In this document: piece by piece, positions 20,883-30,422 of the stretch
How positions within the stretch are numbered: the first letter of the stretch is position 1
Layout: each line of letters begins with the position of its first letter
Source: a virus
DNA length: 33,826 nucleotides
Reading direction: 5' to 3' (one strand)
Virus record (IMG/VR): IMGVR_UViG_3300029787_000177
Location: 1-33,826 of that record
Translations under genes and position numbers: made by a program
Notes under the pieces: model-generated
What the model saw: only the letters and a program-made list of their open reading frames with translations
The model's database searches: none
What the model was told of the DNA's origin: nothing

Positions 20883-22919
20883 ATGGCTCGTTCTGCACCA
20901 GCCCTAGCCTCGTTTACGGCTGGCGAATTATCAGGAAGGCTAGAGGGCCGTACAAACATAAGTAAATACAGCGAAGGATTAAAAGATTGCACGAATATGG
21001 TTGTGCATCCGCATGGCGGTGTAACCAGACGGCCAGGCACAACTTTTCTAGGCGAAGTCAAAGCTAGCTCTGTCAAAGGCAGGTTGATACCGTTTATTTT
21101 TAAAACGTCCGATACTTACATCTTGGAATTTGGCGTATCAAAAATGCGTGTTTATCGTGAGGGATCTCAGGTCTTAACAGGCACAACAAAAACCATTACG
21201 GCTGTAACAAAAGCAAGTCCTGGCGTGATTACAAGTAACTCGCATGGCTTCAGCAACGGCGATGAAATCTTTGTTATTTCTGTTGGCGGTATGACAGAGC
21301 TTAATAATAGAAATTATCGTGTGGCTAACAGCACAACAAATACCTATACGCTGACAGATCTGCACGATGTTGCGATTGATACAACAAACTTTACAACGTA
21401 TACCAGCGGTGGAGCTGTCCAGGCAATATTGGAAATTACAAGTCCTTACGCGGAAGCTGACTTGCCGGATATTCGTTTTGCCCAAAGTGCAGATACAATG
21501 TTTCTTGTGCATCCATCTTATGCCATAAGAACGCTTACACGAACAAGTCACACGGCATGGACCTTTGCCACGCCTAGCATTACGGAAACCAGCGGCAATC
21601 CAGCTCTAACAAGCTCAGACAATTATCCATCTGTGGTTACATTCTTTGAACAACGCCTGGTGTTTGCCGGAACAAACAACAATCCACAAACCTTATGGTT
21701 TTCTAAGACCGCTGATTACGATAATTTTACAACAGGAACAGGCGCAGATGATGCGTTGATTTACACCATAGCCGCTAATACTGTATCGAGTATTCGATGG
21801 CTTTCAGCGACTCGTGTGCTGGCTGTTGGTACGTCTGGCGGTGAATATGTCGTAACGACAGAGAACAACGGCCCTATAACGCCTACAACCACGCTGATAC
21901 GCAAATACAGCAATTATGGCACGGCAACGGTTGAGCCTGTCCAATCGGCTGACGTAACTTTGTTTGTTCAGCGTGGTGGACGCAAGGTTCGTGAGTTTAA
22001 GTATGCAGGCGATGTCAATACCAGCGGCTATCAAGCTCCTGATATGACCATCCTGGCAGAGCATATTACCGAAGGCGGTTTAACGGAGTTTGCCTATCAG
22101 CAAGAACCAGACAGCGTAGTTTGGTGTATTCGTGGCGATGGCGTTTTGCTTGGCATGACCTATAGGCGTGAAGAACAGGTTGTAGCCTGGCACAAGCATG
22201 AGATTGGCGGCACTTATACAGGAACGCATGAAAGCCTGGCATCTGCGACTTATGCATATGGTATGGTAGAAAGCATTGCTGTGCTTCCGACTGATACTGG
22301 TGAAGATGAACTTTATATGATCGTAAAACGAACAATCGCTAGCGGTACAAAGCGTTATATTGAGCGCATGAAAACATTTGATTTTGGAACGGTTAGCACC
22401 ACAGCGCATTTCGTTGATAGTGGTTTAGCGTATAGTGGTTCAAGCACAACAACGCTAACAGGTCTCTATCATCTAAAGGCACTTAGTCTATCGGTTCTAG
22501 CTAATGGTGCAAGTCATGCCGATAAGACAGAAAGTTCTGGCGGTATTACAACAGACTTTGCTGTGACCACAGCAGCCGTAGGATTGGGTTATACAAGTAA
22601 GATACAAACCTTGCGCCTAGAGGCTGGTAGTGTTGACGGTACGAGTCAGGGCAAGCCAAAACGTATTCATAATATTGTTCTAAGATTGTTTAGAACGGTT
22701 GGCATCGAGGTAGGTACAGACGCATCTAGCGTTGATCGCATACCGTTTCGTGATAGCTCAATGGATATGGACACGGCTGTTCCACTTTTTACAGGCGATA
22801 AAGATATAGAATTTGATGGTGGCTTTGATGATGACGCAACACTTTATGTGCAGCAAACGCAGCCTCTGCCCATGACTATCTTAGCTCTTTATCCACGACT
22901 TAACACATTTGATATTTAG
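20883..22919 (+). CDS. Tail nozzle/stabilisation protein (tail tubular protein B analogue)
   Basis: 678 aa. The start is characteristic of the podophage stabilisation protein family: F-T-A-G-E-L-S-G-R-L-E-G-R-T-N-I-S-K-Y-S-E-G-L-K-D-C-T-N, then H-P-H-G-G-V-T-R-R-P-G-T. The body is beta-rich with F-E-Q-R-L-V-F-A-G-T, W-F-S-K-T-A-D-Y-D-N-F and N-T-V-S-S-I-R-W-L. By position it replaces T7 gp12, forming the nozzle through which DNA and internal proteins leave. Full length. It sits between the gp11-like and gp14-like genes in the usual order. Confidence 0.85.
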   Translation: MARSAPALASFTAGELSGRLEGRTNISKYSEGLKDCTNMVVHPHGGVTRRPGTTFLGEVKASSVKGRLIPFIFKTSDTYILEFGVSKMRVYREGSQVLTGTTKTITAVTKASPGVITSNSHGFSNGDEIFVISVGGMTELNNRNYRVANSTTNTYTLTDLHDVAIDTTNFTTYTSGGAVQAILEITSPYAEADLPDIRFAQSADTMFLVHPSYAIRTLTRTSHTAWTFATPSITETSGNPALTSSDNYPSVVTFFEQRLVFAGTNNNPQTLWFSKTADYDNFTTGTGADDALIYTIAANTVSSIRWLSATRVLAVGTSGGEYVVTTENNGPITPTTTLIRKYSNYGTATVEPVQSADVTLFVQRGGRKVREFKYAGDVNTSGYQAPDMTILAEHITEGGLTEFAYQQEPDSVVWCIRGDGVLLGMTYRREEQVVAWHKHEIGGTYTGTHESLASATYAYGMVESIAVLPTDTGEDELYMIVKRTIASGTKRYIERMKTFDFGTVSTTAHFVDSGLAYSGSSTTTLTGLYHLKALSLSVLANGASHADKTESSGGITTDFAVTTAAVGLGYTSKIQTLRLEAGSVDGTSQGKPKRIHNIVLRLFRTVGIEVGTDASSVDRIPFRDSSMDMDTAVPLFTGDKDIEFDGGFDDDATLYVQQTQPLPMTILALYPRLNTFDI

Positions 22920-22927
22920 GATTATTT

Positions 22928-23452
22928 ATGGTTGATGCAGTAAGTGCAATGATTGCGCTGCTTCAGTTAGGAGCTGGAGCAAAAGCAAAAAGTTCTGCGG
23001 ATAAGGCAGCAGCAGCAGCTCTTGAAGCAGGCAAGTTTAACGCTGAAATTATAGAGCGCGATCTTAATTTACTGGATATACAAAAGCAGATTGTAAATAA
23101 AAACTATCTGCAAACGGACGCAGAAAATCGGTATAATTTTCGCCAGCAGCAAGGGCAGGCCAGAGCCAACTATGCCTATGGCGGTGTTGAATTATCGAGC
23201 GGTACGCCTATTCAAGTCATGCGCCAAAATGCAAGGCTGTTTGAGTATGACCAGCATAAATTAAAGTTTGAAAAAACAATGACCGATTTACAGATAGAAG
23301 ATCGCAAAGAGTCGGTTCGGCTTAATGCAGAGCTAAGCAGAATGGAAGGTGGCATGGCTGCGGCCTCTGCTCGATCATCTGGGCAAGTATCATTGTTGCA
23401 GAGCTTTGGTGCGGCTGCAACAACCGCTGACAACGCAGGGTTCTTTGGCTAA
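22928..23452 (+). CDS. Internal virion protein, T7 gp14-like
   Basis: 174 aa. An N-terminal hydrophobic/Ala-rich helix (SAMIALLQLGAGAKAKSSADKAAAAALEAGKFNAE) is followed by a long helical charged region; G-V-E-L-S-S-G-T-P-I-Q-V-M is a conserved turn in gp14-like core proteins. These small internal proteins are ejected first and form the pore in the outer membrane for DNA entry. Position directly after the nozzle gene and before two long proteins repeats the T7 gp14-gp15-gp16 order. AGGA seven bases upstream; the end overlaps the next start (TAATG). Confidence 0.75.
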   Translation: MVDAVSAMIALLQLGAGAKAKSSADKAAAAALEAGKFNAEIIERDLNLLDIQKQIVNKNYLQTDAENRYNFRQQQGQARANYAYGGVELSSGTPIQVMRQNARLFEYDQHKLKFEKTMTDLQIEDRKESVRLNAELSRMEGGMAAASARSSGQVSLLQSFGAAATTADNAGFFG

Positions 23453-25266
23453 TGAAAATACCAGTATATCAAACAGGTCGAGTAGGTGGCGGCAATACGC
23501 TTCCAGGCGTTAGCCGTACAGCTCGTAAAAACCCTGGCGCAATGGCGCAGGCTGAGCTTAACAAGGCCGCACCCTTATTGACGGCTATGGAAGCGGCTAC
23601 AAGTTTTATGGTGCAACGCCAGAAGATGGCTACAGAAATACAGTATAATGAAAGTTTGCTTAGTGCTGAAGAAAGCATAAGAGAACTAACATTATCATCG
23701 TTAAAAGATCCAGATATTACAAATGTCCTTGAAGGCGAAAACAAGTGGAGTCAGCAAGTACAGGAAACAAAACAAACTTTACTTGAAAGCATTAATAATC
23801 GTGGAGCAAGGGCCAAGTTTAATTCAGCCTTTGATGGTTTAGAATTACAATATCGTTTTAAATTGCGTGGAGATCTTGATTCAAAATTATTAGCAAGAGC
23901 GGAAGCATCGCTAACGGCACTAAAAAAGAATACTGTAAGAGATCTATCCGATCCTTTTAGTGCAACAATACGAGATTACGATGAAAAAACTGGAAAAATA
24001 AAATTATCGCATAATGCTGGTGTTGAGTCTGGTCAATATAATCCAGAAGCTGTAACCGCTTCAGACAGTCAAATGGCGTTAGATATAAGCACAAATGCTG
24101 TCCAGGCTTTTATTGGCTCAGATGTTTCTAAAGCTAGAGAGTTAATATATTTCTACGAAGATTATAAAAAACTAAAACAAAATATTGGTATTACGGCTAA
24201 AGATGTTCGTGAACAAATACCAAAATATGTTGGAGCTGAGTACACGGCTTATACATTAACACAGCTTGATAACACCGCTGTTGGCGATAAACTTTTGTTT
24301 GATGCTTTAAAAGTAGCTTTAGACCGTGAAGATGATCTTAATAAACTTAATGAAGAAGCAGAAGCGATTGACGCTGAAAATATAACAAAAGCGTATCGTG
24401 CTATGTTTTCACTTCCAACAGATCAATCATATTCCAGAGATTTTTTTACAACTACATTTGGTATGTATTTTACGCCAGAACAAGAAAATGAACTATTTGC
24501 GGCTGGTAATGTATCGGCTGCTAAAGCAAAAAATATAATATACAATTTTTATACGTCTAATTTTCAATGGACAAAAGATCAGATAAAAAACGCAGAAAAA
24601 GAAATAGGCAGCGTTACCACAAATTTTGCAAGCCAAAGAAATGACGAAATATATGAAACAACAAAAGCTCTTATTATGCGTGGCAATTATAACGCTCTAA
24701 ATTTAATAGATTTAAAAAAGGATTTAACAGCAAAAGATTACGGTGAACTAGAAAGATTATTAGTGTCTACGGCTGATGATATATTAAAAACCTTTATTTT
24801 AGATGCTAAGCGTGAATTAGATTATAATGAATTTGCACAGATGGATAATACGCAATCCAAAGTTATAAGTGCAGAATTTTCGGCTGTTGCTGAAGCGTTA
24901 TCAGAGGCTGTGCGTAAGCGAAACCGTTTGCCCAAACCTGGTACGGATACTATTATTCCAATGACCTATAATGAAATATCTGATCTACAGCGAGAGCTTT
25001 TAGATAAGGGCAATCAAAACTTAATACTAAAAATGAAGCCTGATTTTGAAACCTTGTTAGGTGCAATCAATATTAACACATCAAACTATATTGGTGTTGA
25101 TTTGCGTGAAATTATGGCAACAAAAAATATTGCCAATCCAATTCTTGCGGTTGATGAGTGGCTCAAAGAAAATAACACAAAAGAAAATATTTCAGCAGCT
25201 ATAGCAACGAAGGACGCATTAAGAACATATCAAAAATATATAGACTTAGCTTACACAGGTAACTAA
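23452..25266 (+). CDS. Internal virion protein, gp15-position analogue
   Basis: 604 aa, no clear domain. Almost entirely helical and charged, with several likely coiled coils (for example EQENELFAAGNVSAAKAKNI and the NDEIYETTKALIMRGNYNALNL segment, a repeat seen in phage core proteins). A short basic Gly-rich N-terminus (YQTGRVGGGNTLPGVSRTARKN) precedes a helix. Its location between the gp14-like protein and the very long proteins suggests it is the T7 gp15 counterpart, forming the periplasmic part of the ejection channel. Inference by order and composition. Overlaps both neighbours (TAATG). Confidence 0.6.
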   Translation: MKIPVYQTGRVGGGNTLPGVSRTARKNPGAMAQAELNKAAPLLTAMEAATSFMVQRQKMATEIQYNESLLSAEESIRELTLSSLKDPDITNVLEGENKWSQQVQETKQTLLESINNRGARAKFNSAFDGLELQYRFKLRGDLDSKLLARAEASLTALKKNTVRDLSDPFSATIRDYDEKTGKIKLSHNAGVESGQYNPEAVTASDSQMALDISTNAVQAFIGSDVSKARELIYFYEDYKKLKQNIGITAKDVREQIPKYVGAEYTAYTLTQLDNTAVGDKLLFDALKVALDREDDLNKLNEEAEAIDAENITKAYRAMFSLPTDQSYSRDFFTTTFGMYFTPEQENELFAAGNVSAAKAKNIIYNFYTSNFQWTKDQIKNAEKEIGSVTTNFASQRNDEIYETTKALIMRGNYNALNLIDLKKDLTAKDYGELERLLVSTADDILKTFILDAKRELDYNEFAQMDNTQSKVISAEFSAVAEALSEAVRKRNRLPKPGTDTIIPMTYNEISDLQRELLDKGNQNLILKMKPDFETLLGAININTSNYIGVDLREIMATKNIANPILAVDEWLKENNTKENISAAIATKDALRTYQKYIDLAYTGN

Positions 25267-27179
25267 TGAGCGAACAAGATACAATCAACGGCGAAGAAGA
25301 GCTTAATAGATGGTTTACGGCAAGCACCAGCATTGATGCTAATTTACCGATAGAAGCTTATAATGAAAACAACGCTATCTTTCAGTATGACAAGAACACA
25401 AACACAGACAAAGTGTTAGTACCATTGGATACAGGCGGTTATGTGAGTGTTGGTTCTAAGCCTGCTGAATTTATGTCTACACCGTCATCAAATAAAATGA
25501 TGGGTATTGCAGTACCAAAATACTCTAATGGCAGAGGTTATGATAATTATTTTAACAACCTTGGCCGTGCTGTAAAAACAGTTGCAGATCCAATAATATC
25601 AGGTGTTGGTCAAGGCATTGATATGACAACTGATATGCTGTCTGATTTTGCTGGTAAATATATGCAGCTACGACTTGATCCTAATTTAATGGATGGCAAA
25701 TCATTGCCTGACATCAATCCAAAACAAATGTTGATGGATGCAACAGGTTTTCAAGGCGTTGACCTTTCTATGTTTGAACCAGAAACAACAGGTGGCAAAG
25801 CGGCAAAAGATATTATTACTTATATTGTTGCAGCAACCTTAACACCGTCAAAAGGTCTAGGGCCGTTTGGTACAGGCATCATTAAAACGGCTGGCTCTGT
25901 AGGCGCAACTGCGCCAGAGTTTGGCAATCTATTTACGTTAGCTAGAGATCTAGGTTTTGAAAACGATCTTGTTGCCTATCTTGATGCAAAGATTGAAAAC
26001 CCAGAAGATGCCACTCTTGATGAGCGTTTAGCATCACGATTAAAAGGTATGTCTGATGCGCCATTAGAAGCAGGCATTTTGTTTTCGGCTGCAAAAACCA
26101 TAGCAAATCGAGCTGTGCAACTAGCAACAGGTGCAGCGGCTGGCACGGCTTTGACGGCACAAGAAGCTGAAGGCGGCCCACTAGCTACATTTGTTAGGCA
26201 ATCTTTGAAAAGAGGCGTTAGACAAGTTGATAGTGTTCCACAGCCCAAAATAGATCCACAAGACAACATAGCTAGGATTGAAGCACCAACAGACAATAAG
26301 CCAGGCATCATAGCTTTTCATGGATCTGGTGCTAACTTTGACGAGTTTAGGCTTGATAAAATAGGAAGCGGCGAGGGAGCGCAAAAATTTGGGTATGGCC
26401 TATATTTTTCAGAAAACGAAGATATAGCAAAATTTTATAAAAATAATGTTTTGGCTAGAAAAAAAAGAGCCGTTTTAACTTATGATAATCAACCTATAAA
26501 ATCATTGCGTGATACTGATGCTGCTGAGTCTATGGATCGTAAAACACAACTTTTAGATGACATCGCTAATGATGTTGGTTGGTTCGATCAGCCTATTGCA
26601 AATGTTATTGCTAGTAGAATTAAACGTGCTGAAGATGGAATAAAACAATATAAAAAAGATCCAGATGAATTATCAGAGCTTATAATTAACTCATATCAAA
26701 ATGATTTGAAAATTTTAAACCAACTAGATGCTTCTAAATTTGGAAACACAGGTAAAACTTACAAAGTAGAGCTTTTACCAAAGCCAGAAGAATTGCTTAA
26801 TTATGATTTGCCGTTTTCTAAACAAACTGATTTTGTTAAAAATGCACTTAGAAAAGCTAGTGTTGTAACGGATGATTTTATGGGTTCATCTATTAAAGAA
26901 ATGCTTGAAAGTGGTGCAGATATACCAGGCAAAGAAATTATAGAAACTTTAAGAAAACTTGATGGTACAGGTCAAGCATCTTCACAGTTTTTAAATAAGT
27001 TTGGAATTAAAGGCATTACTCTTAGCGAAACTGGTAGAAAGGGTATTCAGCCTATAACTTACAGAAACTACGTTATCTTTGATGATGCAGCAATTAACAT
27101 ATTGGCAAAATATGGCATTGTCGGCCCTGTCGCAGTTACGGCTCTAAGCAAGCCAGAATTTACAAAAAACGAGCAATAA
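25266..27179 (+). CDS. Ejection protein fused to an ADP-ribosyltransferase domain (ART-PolyVal type)
   Basis: 637 aa. Residues 1 to about 330 are an unassigned structural part with hydrophobic segments (GKAAKDIITYIVAATLTP). The C-terminal half, about 345-610, reads as the ADP-ribosyltransferase domain of polyvalent proteins: A-F-H-G-S-G near 350, a K-I-G-S-G-E-G-A-Q-K-F-G-Y-G-L-Y-F-S-E-N block near 364-383, and R-N-Y-V-I-F-D-D near 600. The first two hold the His and Tyr that clamp NAD in this superfamily. It is probably carried in the virion and delivered at infection, modifying a host target by transferring ADP-ribose; target unknown. Confidence 0.7.
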   Translation: MSEQDTINGEEELNRWFTASTSIDANLPIEAYNENNAIFQYDKNTNTDKVLVPLDTGGYVSVGSKPAEFMSTPSSNKMMGIAVPKYSNGRGYDNYFNNLGRAVKTVADPIISGVGQGIDMTTDMLSDFAGKYMQLRLDPNLMDGKSLPDINPKQMLMDATGFQGVDLSMFEPETTGGKAAKDIITYIVAATLTPSKGLGPFGTGIIKTAGSVGATAPEFGNLFTLARDLGFENDLVAYLDAKIENPEDATLDERLASRLKGMSDAPLEAGILFSAAKTIANRAVQLATGAAAGTALTAQEAEGGPLATFVRQSLKRGVRQVDSVPQPKIDPQDNIARIEAPTDNKPGIIAFHGSGANFDEFRLDKIGSGEGAQKFGYGLYFSENEDIAKFYKNNVLARKKRAVLTYDNQPIKSLRDTDAAESMDRKTQLLDDIANDVGWFDQPIANVIASRIKRAEDGIKQYKKDPDELSELIINSYQNDLKILNQLDASKFGNTGKTYKVELLPKPEELLNYDLPFSKQTDFVKNALRKASVVTDDFMGSSIKEMLESGADIPGKEIIETLRKLDGTGQASSQFLNKFGIKGITLSETGRKGIQPITYRNYVIFDDAAINILAKYGIVGPVAVTALSKPEFTKNEQ

Positions 27180-30100
27180 ATGGCATTAAATCTAAGTTTA
27201 TCAGCAGAGGATCTGGCAGAGCAGAACCGAATGAACGAGGCTGAGCGTATGCGTGGTGACGTTACAGAAGTTAGCCAAGGGCCAGAAGTTGATAATAAAC
27301 CCATTCAAATGGCTGGTGGTAGTGCGCTTACAAATTTATTTAGAAATATAAGGGCGAATAGAGTTAAAGACATTACGCCTAGTGGTCAGCCAGGGCGTGT
27401 ACCAACACCGCAAGAAAAACCTATTATGCAAGATAGCGGTGACTTTTCTATGCGTAAAACGCAGCAAGAACAAGCAGAACGGTTACTATCTGAAGAAGGT
27501 CAAAAGCAATTTAAAGAACAAGGCTATAAAGCAGATTTACCGCAAGATGATTTATTATTTGATGCACAAAAGGCATTGGACGATGAGGTAAGCGAAGCTG
27601 AAAAACTAGCAACAGATGTCAACAAACAAGCAAACACAGCTTTAACAGCAGATAAACAGGGCTTTGGCCCTACAGATAAAAATGTAGCACCCGAAGAGTT
27701 AGCCGACGAGTTCTTAGAATTACGAAAGTCCGCAATAGATTTAGCTAATGGTGGAACTGATTTTAATTTTAAAAATATTAAAAGCACAGACCAGATTAAA
27801 GAAACTATTGAAACAATTAGTCAGCAATTTAAAGATCCGCAAAATGTTGTTACAAGAGGGATTCGAGATAATAAAACAACCAAAGAAGATGCTATTAAAC
27901 TATCGGCAGATGAAATTGGTTTAAAACGTAAAATATTAGCTCGAAAAGTTGGTGAAGGTTTTAACGCTGAACTACTTCTTGCTGCAAGACATTTGCTTGT
28001 TGACTCAGCCCAACAGCTAAATAATCTTGCTGTAAAAATAGAAGCTGGTAATGCAGACGCTATAGATCGTTTGGCGTTTCGCAGACAACTAGCAATTCAT
28101 GCTGGTATTCAACTGCAAATTAAAGGCGCACAAACAGAAGCAGCTAGGGCATTGCAGTCTTTTAATATTGATGTTGGCGGTGAAATGGATGCTTTGCGCG
28201 CAGGCCGTGAAGCACAGCGTATATTAAATGAAAATGGTGCAGCAGCCACAACAAATGAGTTAGCTGCAAAAATATTGAAATTGCAAAAGGAAGAAGGTCT
28301 TGGAGCGGTCAATGAGTTTGCTGAAAAAGGGTTTGGTTCTAAATTAAAAAGGCAAGTACATGAAGCGTACCTGGCTGGGTTGTTGTGGCAAACATCAACA
28401 CAATTTAAAAATATTATTGGGTCTGGTTCTTTTATGGCCTATCAACTTTTTAGTGAGCAGATAGCAGGCATATACGGATCAATTATAAGGGCTGGGTACA
28501 AAGCAACAGGTCAGGCAAGAAAAATACCAGAAGATCAGGTTTATCTTAATGATGCTTATTTACGTTTTCGTGGATGGATGGATAGCTTTAAAGACTCATT
28601 AAAAGTTTCATCTATTGCTATGAAAACGGAAACACCGTCAACGCAATACAACAGAGCTGACCTAGAAGATTATCGCTCAATAACAGCGGAAGTTGATGGA
28701 AGTGATACATTATATGGCCGCAGCCTTAATATGGCTGGCCGTCTAACTCGTTTGCCATTTACTTTGCTTCTTGGCGGCGATGAATATTTTAAAACTATTT
28801 CAATGCGAGGGGAGTTAAACACATTAATTAATCAACGGTATCAGTATCATCGCAATCAAGGATTAACAGATCAACAAGCGGCTGATAAAGCAGGGATGCT
28901 GGCGTTAGATCCTGACGCTGTAGCAAAAGAGTTAGATACCAAAGCTCGTTACGATACAATGATGTCAGATCTTGGACAGTTTGGTAAAGTGTCTGGTTTG
29001 GTGCAACGGACATGGCTTGGACGATTTATCTTACCGTTTTCAACAGCTCCTACAAACTCAGCGTTAGCAACGTCAGACTTTACGCCGTACTTTGCGCCAC
29101 GCACCTGGATGGATCTTACAGGCAAAAACGGTGCAAAACGCCATCAAATGGCTTTAGGCAAATTGGCAACTGGTGGAGCAACAATGGCGTTAGTTGCTGA
29201 ATACGCAACCGAAGGACGCATTACAGGCAGTTATCCAAGAGATAAAAAAGTTCGTGAGGCTTTGCCGCCAGGTTGGCAACCTTATTCCTTAGTATTTAAA
29301 AAGAATGAAGATGCGTGGCCAACTGACGAAAATGATAACCCACTTCCACTCTACGATAAATATGGGCGGCCAAACGGTGAATTAACCTATGTATCTTTTG
29401 GCGGTTTTGAACCTGTTGGAGCAATAGTTGGTATTACGGCTGACATAGTTCAGCGCATGGTATTAACAAGAGATCCAGAAATGCGCCAAGGGTTTATCAT
29501 GGCAGCTCTTGCAGCTACGGCTGACTATTATACACAGCTCCCCATGCTGCAAGGATTATCGGATATTACGTCTGCTATTGAAGATGGCAACATTACTAAT
29601 CTTGTTCGTGGCCCAGCCGAAGCTGCTACTCCACTATTAGGATTTCCAAACCCAATGAGCGGTTTGCAAAGAATGATAAATCGTATCAACGATCCCATAA
29701 AAACAAAAACAACTGTGCCTTTAGAATATTACAGTATTAAAGATGCTAAGCAAAAAAAGGAAGATGGTAGTCTTGTTTATGAACATCCGGCAGGCGGCCC
29801 AGATTATAGAATTGTTGGTTTAGCAAAGAATGATACGACAACGCAGTTTATGACTATCATAAAACAAATGGATGCGTACCAATCCAAAGACTCAATGTTT
29901 CGTGATGAAAAAGATCGTAATGTTGTTTTGTTTGATACATTAGGAAATGTCCTTGGTGCTGAAGATGCACATTGGGCCACAAAGCCAGGTGTTGCCTTAT
30001 GGAATAACATTACAGGTATTAAACTAAAAGACGGTGCTGAGCCATCTGAAATGGAACGTGAGCTTGTTAGAATTGCTGTTAATACGAATGGCTGGCCTTT

Positions 30101-30422
30101 AACAGAAGTTACAAATCGAAAAGCAAATTTACGTTTGTCAAATCGCAATGTCAGCGATTGGGTTAATCTGGCAAAGAATGAAATGTATCTTGATAAATAT
30201 GGCGCGCAAATGCAGTTTAGAGATGCGCTGCAAGTTCTTGTTTTAGCAGATGTAACTTATCAAAAACAAAACGATTTTGACAAAGCAAAACTAATTAAAT
30301 CTTTAGAGCGTGATTATCTTAATGCAGGCTTTGAAGCAATGATGGCATTAGAAGGAAATGAAAATTTGGCCAGAGCTTATTACGAAAAAGAAATGCTTAG
30401 AAAATATGGGGTTCGCAAATGA
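27180..30422 (+). CDS. Large internal virion/ejection protein (T7 gp16-position analogue)
   Basis: 1080 aa. The N-terminal 300 residues are disordered and charged, rich in Gln/Asp/Lys. From about 390 there is A-Y-L-A-G-L-L-W-Q-T-S-T-Q-F-K-N-I-I-G-S-G, then R-L-P-F-T-L-L-L-G-G-D-E-Y-F-K-T and a proline/aromatic run (FILPFSTAPTNSAL). These are features I associate with large polyvalent-protein associated domain 38 in podophage internal proteins. No transglycosylase or peptidase motif is evident. Such proteins line the head interior and are ejected to form the DNA translocation tunnel. Starts one base after the upstream stop; overlaps the fibre gene by 4 bp. Confidence 0.7.
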   Translation: MALNLSLSAEDLAEQNRMNEAERMRGDVTEVSQGPEVDNKPIQMAGGSALTNLFRNIRANRVKDITPSGQPGRVPTPQEKPIMQDSGDFSMRKTQQEQAERLLSEEGQKQFKEQGYKADLPQDDLLFDAQKALDDEVSEAEKLATDVNKQANTALTADKQGFGPTDKNVAPEELADEFLELRKSAIDLANGGTDFNFKNIKSTDQIKETIETISQQFKDPQNVVTRGIRDNKTTKEDAIKLSADEIGLKRKILARKVGEGFNAELLLAARHLLVDSAQQLNNLAVKIEAGNADAIDRLAFRRQLAIHAGIQLQIKGAQTEAARALQSFNIDVGGEMDALRAGREAQRILNENGAAATTNELAAKILKLQKEEGLGAVNEFAEKGFGSKLKRQVHEAYLAGLLWQTSTQFKNIIGSGSFMAYQLFSEQIAGIYGSIIRAGYKATGQARKIPEDQVYLNDAYLRFRGWMDSFKDSLKVSSIAMKTETPSTQYNRADLEDYRSITAEVDGSDTLYGRSLNMAGRLTRLPFTLLLGGDEYFKTISMRGELNTLINQRYQYHRNQGLTDQQAADKAGMLALDPDAVAKELDTKARYDTMMSDLGQFGKVSGLVQRTWLGRFILPFSTAPTNSALATSDFTPYFAPRTWMDLTGKNGAKRHQMALGKLATGGATMALVAEYATEGRITGSYPRDKKVREALPPGWQPYSLVFKKNEDAWPTDENDNPLPLYDKYGRPNGELTYVSFGGFEPVGAIVGITADIVQRMVLTRDPEMRQGFIMAALAATADYYTQLPMLQGLSDITSAIEDGNITNLVRGPAEAATPLLGFPNPMSGLQRMINRINDPIKTKTTVPLEYYSIKDAKQKKEDGSLVYEHPAGGPDYRIVGLAKNDTTTQFMTIIKQMDAYQSKDSMFRDEKDRNVVLFDTLGNVLGAEDAHWATKPGVALWNNITGIKLKDGAEPSEMERELVRIAVNTNGWPLTEVTNRKANLRLSNRNVSDWVNLAKNEMYLDKYGAQMQFRDALQVLVLADVTYQKQNDFDKAKLIKSLERDYLNAGFEAMMALEGNENLARAYYEKEMLRKYGVRK

